Source: Pigoraptor vietnamica (taxonomy: Eukaryota > Opisthokonta > Filasterea). Taken from it: a stretch of DNA of 54,879 nt. Positions 12,225 to 23,082 of the stretch are shown one piece after another. How positions within the stretch are numbered: position 1 is the first letter of the stretch; each line of letters begins with the position of its first letter. The DNA lies in the NCBI GenBank assembly GCA_943704525.1, contig CALSCQ010000907.1, positions 1 to 54,879 of the forward strand, given 5' to 3'. Position numbers and translations under genes: made by a program. The notes under the pieces were generated by a model, which was not told the DNA's origin, made no database searches, and saw only the letters and a program-made list of their open reading frames with translations.

Positions 12225-14121
12225 ATGTCGTCCACCCTCGCGGTCCAGGAGCCGCTGCTCACGCCAGGCCCGCACACGGAACCGCTCCACAACGAACACG
12301 GCGACGGCGTCCTCGGCACAGTGCGTGCTAGCGTGCTTGCGTGAAGGCGTATTTGCTTTGCCAGAACTGCGTGTACTCTATTGAATTTGCGCGTGTGTGG
12401 TGGCTCGCATGTGTGTGGTCACTCACAACCGTATGTTTGTCGCTTCTGCGTGCAGGCGCGGCGCAAGTTCAGCGCAACCATGCGTGTCAACGAGGACGAG
12501 CAGGACCCGGAGCACGACCGCCCGACGCCCCGCGTGTCCATTGCGGTCTTTGCAGAGTTCATTGGCACTGCGGTGCTCGTGGGAACGGGATGCACCGCTG
12601 CGGCGACCCCGGGCCTCGGTGAGATACACGCCCCGTTGTGTATTCCCACGCAACCATACACTGTCATACACCTGTCCGCAGTATCGGAGTGGTCTGAACA
12701 GTGCTGTTCATGTGCCGGCGTTGTGCGCATGCGTCAATCGAACATGAGGCCTGCGTGTCCGTTGACGTTCTGTTACGCCCTGCAGACCTCCTCACGGTCG
12801 CGTTCAGCTTTGGCCTTGTTCTGCTGGGCCTGATCGCGTGCCTCGGCCACCAGTCCGGCGCCCACATGAACCCCGTCGTCACGCTCGCGATGGTCATCTA
12901 CCGCCGCATTCCTCCGCTCAACGCGGCCCTCTACTTCCCTGCTCAGATTGCCGGCGGCATTGTGGGCGCGGCGCTCGTCAAGGGCATGGTCACCCCGCGC
13001 CTTTCCTGTGGGTGCAGTGCTGCCGTGGCTGCGGCTGCGTGTTGCAACGACGCGCGACTGTGGAGTGCGCATGCCATGCTTTGTGGGCGCTGTTTTACGT
13101 CTTGTTATTGTGGTAAAGTGCAACGACGCACTCTCCTTCCGTTGCACACTAACATCGCTCATTGTGTTTGATCACGGCAGGCGTTACTGCCCTCGCCAGC
13201 GGTGTGTCTGTGGGCCAGGGCATTCTTGTGGAGGTGTGTGTTCTGCCGTTCTGCTTCTGAGCCTGTAGAGCTTGATCCCTTCGCAGCGGTGCTTTCTACG
13301 CTGCTGTTTATCCTTCTTCATCAGTGGCTGACTTAGGGACCGAATCCCGTGTTCATTTTTGCGCCCGCTGCAGGCATTCATGACCTTCAACCTTGTCTTT
13401 GTCATTTTCAACTCGGCCGTGTGCGCGGACGCATACACCAAGTTCGCACCCCTTCCCATCGCCGCGACCCTCGTCGCCCAGATCATCGTCGGGTGCGTGG
13501 CAGGCGCCTAATTGCTGTAATAGGAGCGCGCGTGGTGTGTGTGTGTCATATGTGTTATGTGTGCTAGTCTTGTTGGACCGTCTTCCAGCACGCATTGGTT
13601 GTGTGCTGTGTGGTAGATTCCGTTCGTTCGTCTGACTCTGCAATCCATCGGACACAACCATGCGTCGCCGCAGCGGCAAGCTGACCGGTGCCTCGCTTAA
13701 TCCTGCGCGGAGGTGAGACGGGGTGCGGACGCGATCCCTGTGCTTCATTGTTATGTGGATGCCTTCCGCGCTGGTCGGCCTTTCCTCTACTTGGAGACGT
13801 CTGAAGCGGCCCTCGCAACTCAGTACACGCTGATGTTTTCGTCGCTTTTTTATTTATTTTGGCCTCCATGTAATTCTCGTGCCATGTTGGTTTTTTTTTT
13901 TTTTTTTCTTTTTTTTGATCATTATTCTCGCTGCCGACTTGCTGAGCTTGTGCCTGACGCACTTGTCCCAACGCCCCGACAGCTTCGGCCCCGCGCTTGT
14001 CTTCAACGAGTGGAAGGACCAGTGGGTCTACTGGATTGGACCCATTCTGGGCGCCGTCGTCGCCACCTTCGTCTACCACATTCTGCGGCACTATCGCCGC
14101 ATTCACCACATCCGCCGCTGA
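12225..14121 (+). CDS. Aquaporin / MIP-family channel
   Basis: Six-helix membrane channel for water or small solutes. Exon 1 (12225) encodes [15 protein letters not shown]; later exons give [131 protein letters not shown] and SFGPALVF...[16 protein letters not shown], ending HHIRR at 14121. The first pore signature is NPV, the second a normal NPAR with the selectivity-filter Arg. The best splice after GAALVKG uses a GC donor near 12975, since joining AAGG to GCGTTACT restores the expected family phase. The last intron contains a T-rich run (about 13889-13917). About seven exons. The cytosolic N-terminus is charged ([12 protein letters not shown]). Confidence 0.92.
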
Positions 14122-14539
14122 GGTGTCTCACTGACTCAGAGGCCAACAGTTACAATACTGCGACAAGCTGCTTCGGCAGCGATGACAAGCCTTTAGGGCA
14201 GTGCCAAATGTAAATTTTTTCGCCGATTAAGGTAACGTTACGTAGCGTTTTTACGTCGGTAGTCGGTGGCCTTTTAATGTCCTTGCGCGCTCGTGCGTAA
14301 ATTGCCACGTCGCACGGCGCGCGGGGTCATATTCAAGCATCAAGAGGCGCACAAAATGCGGCCGAGTGCAGCCGCACTGTTTGATTGACACACGCTGTTT
14401 TTTTTTCTGCGTCGCGTCACTCCCTCTCGCTGGGTTTTATAGGTAGGAGGAACAAATCAACATCAAAATAATGCCATTGCACGACACCGCACAAGCGACA
14501 TACAGTTACTCGTGAATTCAAAATGGACAATGCCTTTAT
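14122..14539. other. Convergent 3' region, aquaporin / ABCG
   Basis: 418 bp of 3' flank for both genes, with a T8 run near 14399. Nothing else recognised. Confidence 0.5.
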
Positions 14540-17352
14540 CTAGCGCGCCTGCGGCTTTTGGCTCTTGAATTTGAGGCAGAGGAACGCCACAATCTGCCAA
14601 AAGACGGTGAGCGCGATGATGACGGCAGACGACACCGGGATGTTGGCGTCCGAAACAGAGTACACGGTGAGGGCCGTCTCGCCGTCCGGGACAGGGCACG
14701 TGGCGTTGCCGCTGCAGGTGAAACGCAGGCCGGGGAACTCGTTGATGGAGAGCGCCTCGAACGACCGGCGGATGTACGAAATGGACGACAGCCACGCGAC
14801 GCCCGGCCACAGCGTGTCAATGTTGACGATGAAACCGGCCGCGAGGAGGAAGATAGTGTACGTGACGTTGGCGTTGAAGCATGCAATCTGTTGGTCCGAC
14901 AGACACAGCGTCAGAAGGGACAAACACGCTACCCCACGTCGAGCAACACACTCGGCCGACGCGCATATCGTAAGTTTCTCAAACACCGCAAACAAACAAA
15001 GTTGCAGAACACGCTGCATACCTGAAAGTTCGGAAACAGCGTCGCCACCGCAAACGCCATCGAGACAGAGCAGTAGAGAGCGAGAAACACAATTCCAATG
15101 TACGTGAAGAAGGCGTCGGTCGAGTGCTTGAGGCCAGCGAGCCAGTAGATCGGCACCGAGTACAGCACCGACGACACGATCGTGACGGGCAGTTCGCTGA
15201 GCACCTTGGCCCCGTAGTAAGGGAGGACGTCGTACAGACCGTCCTGGCGTTCGCTGTAGAACGATGGGCGCACGGCATCAACTGCGAAGGAGCAACGAGA
15301 ACGCACTTCAGCGTATGCTCTCCGACGCACACATCCGCTTATATATGCGACTTCATCCTAAGCTGGCTTCCTAACGTACGAAGTCCCCACGAGACGCACA
15401 CACGCACACCGGCACACAACAAACCCTCGCGCGCGGAGGCCACCCACACTTTGCGATGGTGTCGAGGATGACCATGAAGGGGAAGAGGGCGCACATGATG
15501 AAAAACAGCCCGAAGCGGTCGCGCCACCCGAGCTGGTCCATGGTTAGCCCATAGTAAATCCCACCCATGAGCATCGCCATCATCATCGTCACCGCAAACT
15601 CGGACAGCAGCTTCTGCCACCCCTGCACGAGATTGCGCGACGCGCGCTGGTAAAGGATCGCAAACTGCTCCAGGCCGCCAATGCCGTCGTCCGTCCGCGC
15701 GGCGAGGGCCGTTCGCGGCGCGCTGCTGTCGCCATCACCGTCCCTCGCGCGAAACGCGGCGCCGTCGCGGGCGTGCGCATCGATGAGCGCCGTGATGCGA
15801 ACCTCGGCGTCGTTCTGGGCATCGAGTGTGCGGCGATCGACCGTGCAGACGTCCACTGCAAATTGGCACCGTGAGAGTGGATATCACCAAGCAGCGGGAC
15901 GCACAGGAGCGTACGCGCACGATGCATTGAATCGATGGACGCATGAGAGTGCGTGTGCGTGCAAGTGTACACTTGCTGGGCGGGTATCACTTACGGTAAT
16001 AGTCGCACGGGTTCGTGAACTTGGGACACTCGTATCCGACTGTTCCAAAGTACTCGACCATGCGCTTTGCCGCGCCGAAGTACACCGTCTTGCCCTGCGC
16101 CAGCAGTAACACGCGGTCGAAGAGCGCAAAGATGTCCGAGCGAGGCTGTGCACGAGAAAATTGGACGGCATATCAGAACCGAACACACAATAGAAGATGT
16201 GCACATGGCCATCACACGTCGTCGCAACGCACTCATGCACGCACAAGTACACATGCACGCACCTGGTGAATGGTAAACACAACAGTGCGCCCCGAGCGCG
16301 CGAGGGACGAGAGCGTCTCGACAATGTTGGCGGCCGTGAAGGCGTCCAGGCCGCTCGTCGGCTCGTCGAGGAAAATGACGCTTGGAGAGAGAAGCAGCTG
16401 CACGCCGATGCTCACGCGCCGCCGCTCGCCACCGGAAATGCCTGGCAAGCGCATGCATGCACGCAGGTCAATTTGAGAGGGAAGCAGCCCAAAGGACATC
16501 CAGCTAGAGGCGTCACCATGTTACTGAAATTCAGAGAGAGAACCGGGCATTCTCCATTTCCCTCACCGCGAATGTGTCCACCCCCAACGACGGTGTCCGC
16601 CACGTGCCGCAGTCCAAGTTCAGCAATCACCACTTCGGCCTGCGTGCACCAATGCGACCAACTCAGCACGCGTACCGAGCCACGCGCGTTTCTCTGCAAG
16701 ACACGCACCTTCTCCAGCTTCTTGTCGCGTGGCATGTGCTTGGGGAGGCGGAGAAGGGCGACGTACGAAAGCGTCTCGCGCACGGTGAGATGGGGAAGAA
16801 GGCGGTCGTCCTGCATGACATACGCCGCGTACTCCCGCACGAGATTGCGCGTCACGGGCGATCCGTTGAAGGCAATGCGGCCGGTGACCTCCCCGCCGCT
16901 CTGCCGGCACGCGAGCACGTCAAGCAGCGTCGTTTTGCCGGAGCCTGCGAAGGAAGCGCGTCAGTCAACAAGACAACCCAATGTGCCACGCTCCCTCAAG
17001 CTGACAGAGCAGCCGCACCAGAGCTCCCGAGAATGGCGAGGACTTGTCCCGGCTGCGCATCGAAGGACACTCCGCGCACGATTTCCTTGAGTTCCGGCTC
17101 GAGCTGCTGGTACATGGAGGGCCCGCACAGCCGCGCCGCCTGCCGCCGCAGCGCGCGAACGGCGGGCGGCCTGCCATCGTCGACCACGACAGTGTACCGC
17201 AAGTCCTCGACTGTAAGGGTGATCGGGTGCTCATTCTTCAAGAACACATTGTCTGCCGGGACAAAGGCCACGTCGCGACCGTGCCGAGCGCGCGGCTTTG
17301 CGAGGTCGTCGGCGTACTGCGCAAGCAGCGGCGTGCGCTCGTCCCCCGCCAT
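14540..17352 (-). CDS. ABCG (white/brown-type) half-transporter
   Basis: ATP-binding half-transporter with the nucleotide-binding domain first, the ABCG order; it should dimerise to export lipids or xenobiotics. Start [20 protein letters not shown] at 17352. [14 protein letters not shown] leads into [20 protein letters not shown]. Walker A is split by an intron: LGSS + [12 protein letters not shown]. Then [20 protein letters not shown] (Q-loop), [12 protein letters not shown] signature, [13 protein letters not shown] (Walker B and D-loop), RTVVFTIHQ and [20 protein letters not shown] (H-loop). The membrane domain has [77 protein letters not shown] and [19 protein letters not shown], ending KSQKPQAR at 14540. 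A lumenal loop has paired cysteines ([14 protein letters not shown]). About nine exons. All ATPase motifs look intact. Confidence 0.93.
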
Positions 17353-18177
17353 TGTGAGTCGCGAAGTCCCCCGCCCCCCACCAGGTCACTATCTCACGTC
17401 CCACAGCTGCCAGTGTGCGATCAGAACATTGCGGCGTTGGAAGTCGCTGTGCACTTCAGAATCTCTCGCTCGTGGCTGAAACAGAGTAGCGGAAAAAAAA
17501 AGCAGAGCAATTTGCTGTCACGTGACTGGACACCCGTATTAGACAATAAATTGTTTTATTATCCTTATATGCTAATAAACTGCCATTCGGCATTTAAAAG
17601 GATAAATGGCGCCTATATTATTTAATAATAGAGTAAAGTTTTATCCCAGATATAACATTGGCGCCCTCTTATTCCAAATAAGGAGATAATCACCCGAATA
17701 TTTATTTTCGCAACCCGCTCAGTACCATTTGAGTATCGCGTCGGACATTTATTACGCCGCGCCAGTCTGAAACAGTCCACCCATGTGCGTCGCGTGCGAC
17801 TGCTCCTGTGTGTGTGTGTGTGTGCGTGTGCGAGTGTGCGTGGTCCTGCGCTGCGTGCGGCAATGGCACTGTCTCTCGCACGCAGCCCCCTCTCCAGTCC
17901 CATCGTGCCGTTTCCCCTTGAGAAGACCCGCCACGTCAGAGGCGCAATAACGCCGAACTCAATCGCATCTCAAACAGCTGACGTCGCTGCTGCACTTTCC
18001 TCTCGCTTCTTCTGCTCGATTGCCGAGTGACTCGCCGTGCTTGCTCCGCGCGTCGTGCATCGCGAAGATCGCATATCTCGTGGCGCGTGTTGCAGCCCCT
18101 CATCTCGAGCGGTGACCGTGGGCGCACACTAGGCGGTCGTGTTACGTGGCAGGGCGGCGTTGGGCCGGCTCTGAGAA
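17353..18177. other. Divergent region with AT-rich island, ABCG / eIF2alpha
   Basis: A strongly AT-rich block (about 17520-17720) interrupts GC-rich DNA. It holds a CArG-type box CCAAATAAGG (17674-17683), a near match CCTTATATGC (about 17560-17569), a TATTATT-T-AATAATA inverted repeat (about 17616-17630) and paired GGCGCC sites. A (GT)n-like patch is at 17812-17825. CAGCTGACGTCG is near 17976. No gene recognised. Confidence 0.5.
17674..17683. promoter_or_regulatory. CArG-box (MADS/SRF-type site)
   Basis: CCAAATAAGG fits CC(A/T)6GG, the site bound by SRF-type MADS proteins. It lies between ABCG and eIF2alpha starts inside the AT-rich island. Activity is inferred. Confidence 0.35.
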
Positions 18178-20074
18178 ATGGCGCCCCAATCGTGCCGATT
18201 TTATGAGGCGCGGTTTCCCGAGGTGGACGATGTGGTCATGGTGAATGTGCGCTCCATTGCGGAGATGGGCGCGTACGTCAAGCTTCTCGAGTACAACAAC
18301 ATTGACGGCATGATCCTCTTGAGCGAGCTCTCGCGGCGGCGCATCCGCTCGATTAACAAGCTCATCCGCGTCGGTCGCGACGAATGTGTCGTCGTCCTCC
18401 GTGTCGACAAGGAGAAGGGTGCGTCTGCCAAGCTGTCGTGTGGGGCCGCACTGAGCCCTTCTTCGCACTGTTGCCCTTCTCGAGTGGCTGTTTTTTTGGG
18501 CTAGGCTCGCTTTATAACACCGACCGTTGTTTTGGAGCAGGCTATATTGATCTTTCCAAGCGGCGCGTGTCGACCGAGGAGGTGCGCAAGGCGGACGAGA
18601 AGTTTAACAAGGCCAAGGCGGTGAACAGCATTCTCAGGCACGTCGCCGACACGCTCAAGATTGACCTCGAGGAGCTCTACACGAAGACGGCGTGGCCCCT
18701 CGACCGGAAATACGGCGGGCCCGGGTCCTCGTACGAGGCGTTCAAGGAGGCCGTGAAGTGGGTGTCGCTCGTGCTGCGTTGACATTAACGCGCGAGCACA
18801 CGTTTCGGGGGGGGCATTGGATTTGCCTCGCGTTTGCCAGTGTTGAGCCTCTCTGCTTGCGGTTTAATGTTATGGTGGTTACATTGCCTCTCGTTGGCCA
18901 GTGCTAAGCGGCGCTGTACTGTTTGCAGGGATCCCGAGGGTGTGTTTGGTGGTCTTGAGCTGGACGAGAAGACGCGCGAGGTGCTCATCTCGAACATTCG
19001 GCGGAGGCTGACGCCGCAGCCGACCAAGATTCGTGCCGGTGCGTGTGTGTGTGCGCGTGTGCGCGCGTGGTGTCCTTTATGGCTGTGCAATTTCTGTGCT
19101 GTCCTGTGTATTCCCTGCCCTCTCTTTACGTGCGCGCAACATGCAGACATTGAGGTGTCGTGCTATGGGTACGAGGGCATTGATGCGATCAAGGAGTCGC
19201 TGCGGGCGGGCCTTGCGTGCTCCAAGGAGGACATGGCCATTAAGGTGAGGACCCTTCTCTGGCCTGGATGGATGTTGAGGATGGGGTTCTACCCCTCCTA
19301 CTGCCTGTTGAACCGAGGCCACGTAGATGCGTGTCTGTGCTGTGCGCGCGATGTCTCTGGCGTAGCGCCTCTCGCCGTCCCCGCATGTTGTTTTACTCCA
19401 CACCATGCGGTGCGCCCTCCGCCTTCTGCTTGGGACCCTCTCTTCTCCTGTTGTTTTACTTGCCCACACCATGTTCTGCTTGGGACCCTCTCTTCTCCTG
19501 TTGTTTCACTTGCCCACACCATGTTCTGCTTGGGACCCTCTCTTCTCCTGTTGTTTTACTTGCCCACACCATGTTCTGCTTGGGACCCTCTCTTCTCCGA
19601 TCCCTGACTCGCGTGCGTCGCATGCGTCAGATCAACCTGATTTCTCCGCCGCTGTACGTGATGACGACGACGTCGCTCGACAAGGAGAAGGGCGTCGAGG
19701 CGATTGGGGAGGCCATTGCGGCCATCCAGGGGAAGATCAAGGACCTCGGCGGACAGTGCATTGTCAAGGTCATGGTGCGTGTCTGTCGCACACGGCGCGC
19801 TCTTGCGAGTTGCAATTGTCACGAATGCTGTTACACGTATACTGCTGCGTGCGCTTGTTGATTTGTAATGGTTACGAACGCTACGCTGTCACACTACGCT
19901 GCGTGGGAGACATATCCAACTCACCCCCTGTGCTCTCTCCAGCCGCGCGCCGTGTCCGAGACGGACGAGAAGGAGCTCAAGAACATGCTGGAGGAGCTCG
20001 AGCGCAAGCAGGAGGAGAGGCCGGGCGACGAAGATACGAGCGAGGAGGAGGAAGGCGCCGAGGGCGACGAGTAA
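18178..20074 (+). CDS. EIF2S1: Translation initiation factor eIF2 subunit alpha
   Basis: Subunit of the GTPase complex that brings initiator tRNA to the 40S ribosome; target of stress kinases. N-terminal S1 domain: [20 protein letters not shown], then [20 protein letters not shown]. The regulatory serine (Ser51 of human) is the S in [12 protein letters not shown] and its context is fully conserved. [100 protein letters not shown] and [20 protein letters not shown] complete the core; the tail is acidic ([11 protein letters not shown], stop 20072). Six or seven exons. One intron (about 19244-19630) carries a 50-bp tandem repeat. The gene converges with the Pkr1-like gene. Confidence 0.96.
19427..19598. 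repeat. 50-bp minisatellite in eIF2alpha intron
   Basis: Unit begins TGCTTGGGACCCTCTCTTCT; three exact-length copies at 19427-19476, 19477-19526 and 19527-19576 with one T/C difference, plus 22 nt of a fourth. A degenerate copy precedes it (about 19385-19412). Confidence 0.95.
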
Positions 20075-20454
20075 TGCGCGCGCCACTATTGTCTTGCGTC
20101 GACAGTGCGTGGGCTCGGAAGGACCGGCCGCGCATGATCGAATCGCGTGTTCACGTGCGGATGTGCTGCTTGCTGCTGCGTGCGCGTTGCGGTTGCTTTT
20201 GTGTGCGTTTTGCGGCGCGTGTGTCCCTGTGGCGTGTGCGCGCGTGCGTGCGTTTTCAAATGGTTGGCAACTGGCGCTCTTTGCCTTCCCTGCCGCACCC
20301 AAATATCAAATTCACAGACTTATGGAAACTGTGTTCGTGAGCCACTGTCGCAAGTCCAATCGAGGCAAAGCAGCGGCTCCACGCCACCCTGTGCCTGACT
20401 CATAACGCCCGACCCAGAACGACTGCCACGCGTGCGCTTGGCGAGCGATGTCTC
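20075..20454. other. Convergent 3' region, eIF2alpha / Pkr1-like
   Basis: 380 bp of 3' flank, rich in TGC/GTGCG. No gene recognised. Confidence 0.5.
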
Positions 20455-21007
20455 TCAGTCTCGCTTGTCCTTGTTGTCCGTTGGAGGCTGCGGGGCTTCC
20501 GAGAGGGCGACCAAAAACCTGCGGCAATGTCCCCAATGTCACGTGCCATCAACCCAATTGATCACAAGCGCACACTTTGCAGCGCAGCCGTACCATTGGA
20601 CGGAGAAGAAGAGGCCGCCGGCGCAGAAGATCAGCACGAGCATGTGTATGTTGAAGCCCCACCAGAAGAGAAGGAAGGCTAGGGACACAAAGAGCGCTGC
20701 GGTCGGAGGGAAGTCCATTAATGAATCAGGTCAGCAGGTCAGCTCTGCGAAGTTTTACACACGGAACCGTGATGCACGGCGTTAAACGAAAGATCGACCC
20801 GTGGCAATCTGACACGCCGTGCGAGGAGCGGCGGTAAGGCCCACCGCCAAACGTGTAGTTGAGAAAGCGCACGACGCCGGGAAATTTGTCGATGCCAGGC
20901 TCAAACACAGAGTTCACGACATCGCCAATCACGCCGTCCGACTCAAACACGCGCCCATCGGCCGCCGTCCCCGCAGCCGCGGATGCGTCTCCCTCTTGCG
21001 TGGCCAT
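20455..21007 (-). CDS. Pkr1-family ER membrane protein (V-ATPase assembly)
   Basis: Small two-helix membrane protein recovered only by splicing three exons. Exon 1 (from ATG 21007) reads MATQEGDASAAAGTAADGRV, then GDVVNSVFEPGIDKFPGVVR and FLNYTFG. The acceptor at CCGACCGCAG leads to exon 2, ALFVSLAFLLFWWGFNIHML and VLIFCAGGLFFSVQW. A third exon after an intron ending GCCGCAG reads FLVALSEAPQPPTDNKDKRD, stop 20455. The pattern 'S.FEPG...L..TF..L...F......NIH...L...CAGL..SV.WF..' is that of fungal Pkr1, which helps assemble the V-ATPase membrane sector in the ER. Membrane segments are about residues 55-70 and 76-92. The start is 218 bp from the first Sel1 gene. Splicing was judged by eye. Confidence 0.7.
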
Positions 21008-21225
21008 GGTGGAAGGCCAGCAAGAATGCGGGCGAAATCGAACCTCAAATTCGATCTGAAAAGTGTTGCGTAAGCCCCACCGTTTTGTCGAAGTAACAAC
21101 CGCACGTGATGTTACTCGTTGGTTGCCACAGCTTGGTTCAAAGGTAAACAACGGCCGCATCGCTCAAACAACGCGCACACCGGCTTTAAAAAAGCGACAG
21201 AAGCGCGCGTTCCATCACTCACACC

Positions 21226-22677
21226 ATGCTGCGACAATGCCTGCGAGCGGCCGCCCGCAGCGCAGCCACGGCGCGGCGCGTCGTCACGTGCGGCTCTGGG
21301 CCGTCTTCAATTGCATCCACAACCACACGCCACCGCCGGCTCATCGTGAACACGCGTCTCCCACCCGCACCTCTTGCAGTCGGCATGACGCGCCCTGGTG
21401 CTTCACCGCCTTCGGTCACGCGGGCGATGAGCACTTCAGCGGGCGCTTCAACCGCAGTGGACCTCGCCGCGCTGTACGCCGAGGGCATGCAACTTCTTTC
21501 TGGGAGATCCCGTCCCAAGGACGTGCCGGCGGCCATGCTTCGGTTTCGCCAGGGCGCCGCTGCCGGTCACGCCCCCTCGTGCAACGCACTTGCACGCCTG
21601 AACATGTATCCGGGCGAAGGGAAGAGGCTGGTGGGTGACTCGGAGGCGGTGGCGTTTGCGCGGCGAACGGCGGGGATGCGCGACCCCGACGGCCTCATGC
21701 TTTACGGAAGCATGCACGCATTGGGGGTGCCGGGCGTTCTCGAGAAGAACGTGGTTGAGATGATGCGTCTGCACATGGAAGCGGCCGCTCTCGGGCACTG
21801 CCTACTGGACACGTACGTAAAGTGGTACGTGTATTCGATAACGGCGTACGATAAGGAACCCGACACCGAGACTGTTCTCACGGCCGCCGAGCGTGGCAAA
21901 GCCGACGCAGTGCGCTGCTATGCCTCGCGGCTGGTGTCGGCTTCGAAGAGCGGGCGCAGCGACGAACTGAGGAATGGTGTGCAGCGATTACTGCGGATGG
22001 CGCAATGCGACAGTCGCGCCGCACAGCGAGGCCTTGTCATGTTGCTGCAGAAAGGCCTCTTGAGGCCCGAGGAAGAGACGCACGTCGTTCCGTGGGTCGC
22101 GGAGGAGGCCATGGGAGGCTCGGCTGAAGACAAGTTCCAGTACGCCGCAATGCTGTGCGAGGGGACTCGCGGCGCAAAGAGGGACGTCGCGGAGGGCATC
22201 GTGTGGCTTTTGCGGGCGGGCGAAGCGGGGCATGTGCGCGCACTCACGTTGGCCGCCCGGCTGCTCTTTCAAGGCGATGGCGTGGAGAGGGACACTGCGC
22301 GCTCGATGGGCCTGTTTCGCAGGGCCGCCGAGCTCAACGACTCTCAGGCGATGGAGCTCCTCGGAGCCGCGCTCCTCAGTGGCGAGGGCGTTACTGCGGA
22401 CCCGGCGGAGGGGTTCAAGTGGCTGAACAGGGCGGTCACGTACCACGACCCGCCGCCGGAGTTTGTTTTAACAGTTGCCGTGTGTCTCGTCCTGCGTTGC
22501 GAGGGACGTGCCGCAGCGCGGCAGCGATCTGCTCGCGCGCTTGGCGGCGAATGGGGACAAGAGGGCGATCGAGCTCCTCAAGAAGGTGACACTGAACAAC
22601 AAGGACGCGCGTGGGAGCGCCTGAAGCATGCAATGAATGTGCGTTTGTGCGTGGGCTGTTTGTCACGCAAGGCCTGA
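21226..22677 (+). CDS. Sel1-repeat protein A, probably mitochondrial
   Basis: Intronless gene for a Sel1-like TPR protein, about 483 residues as annotated. The N-terminus MLRQCLRAAARSAATARRVV is basic, rich in Ala/Arg and free of acids, as in a mitochondrial presequence. It then has repeats of the A..L...A..G.. type, for example LYAEGMQLLSGRSRPKDVPA, GVPGVLEKNVVEMMRLHMEA, AAMLCEGTRGAKRDVAEGIV and LLSGEGVTADPAEGFKWLNR. It aligns along its length with gene B (23083). Near 22480-22505 the expected frame changes: the annotated frame becomes Arg-rich, while another frame reads RDVPQRGSDLLARLAANGDK and RAIELLKKV to a stop at 22622. So there is either an indel, a sequence error or a truly new tail. 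Sel1 proteins are scaffolds; the partner is unknown. Confidence 0.8.
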   Translation: MLRQCLRAAARSAATARRVVTCGSGPSSIASTTTRHRRLIVNTRLPPAPLAVGMTRPGASPPSVTRAMSTSAGASTAVDLAALYAEGMQLLSGRSRPKDVPAAMLRFRQGAAAGHAPSCNALARLNMYPGEGKRLVGDSEAVAFARRTAGMRDPDGLMLYGSMHALGVPGVLEKNVVEMMRLHMEAAALGHCLLDTYVKWYVYSITAYDKEPDTETVLTAAERGKADAVRCYASRLVSASKSGRSDELRNGVQRLLRMAQCDSRAAQRGLVMLLQKGLLRPEEETHVVPWVAEEAMGGSAEDKFQYAAMLCEGTRGAKRDVAEGIVWLLRAGEAGHVRALTLAARLLFQGDGVERDTARSMGLFRRAAELNDSQAMELLGAALLSGEGVTADPAEGFKWLNRAVTYHDPPPEFVLTVAVCLVLRCEGRAAARQRSARALGGEWGQEGDRAPQEGDTEQQGRAWERLKHAMNVRLCVGCLSRKA

Positions 22678-22915
22678 TGCAGCCGTCTCAGCTAGTATTT
22701 CGATGGTGGGAGGACAAGGGTAACCCGCCAGTAACATGGCGCGTTATCAACACAACTGGCGTTATCACATACGCACACAGACGCTCACAGACGCACACAC
22801 ACTGGCAAACTGCGACAGGAACAAAAGCACTATTGCAATGGCGAGCAATCGAAACCTCGTGATCAATGCGACATCGCTATATCACCACTCACGACACACA
22901 CACACACACACACAG

Positions 22916-22998
<83 letters not shown>

Positions 22999-22999
22999 G

Positions 23000-23046
<47 letters not shown>

Positions 23047-23082
23047 GCACGCACACACACACACACACACGCGCGCGCTCTA
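22678..23082. repeat. CA-rich microsatellite between the Sel1 genes
   Basis: About 180 nt of (CA)n with CG interruptions (roughly 22891-23073) that ends 9 bp before the ATG of Sel1 gene B. The rest of the 405-bp spacer shows nothing recognisable. Confidence 0.95.

Noticed and set aside
17353-18177. Transposon inserted between ABCG and eIF2alpha
   Set aside because: AT-rich block has no terminal repeats, target duplication or transposase frame that I can see; kept only as a possible regulatory or remnant region.
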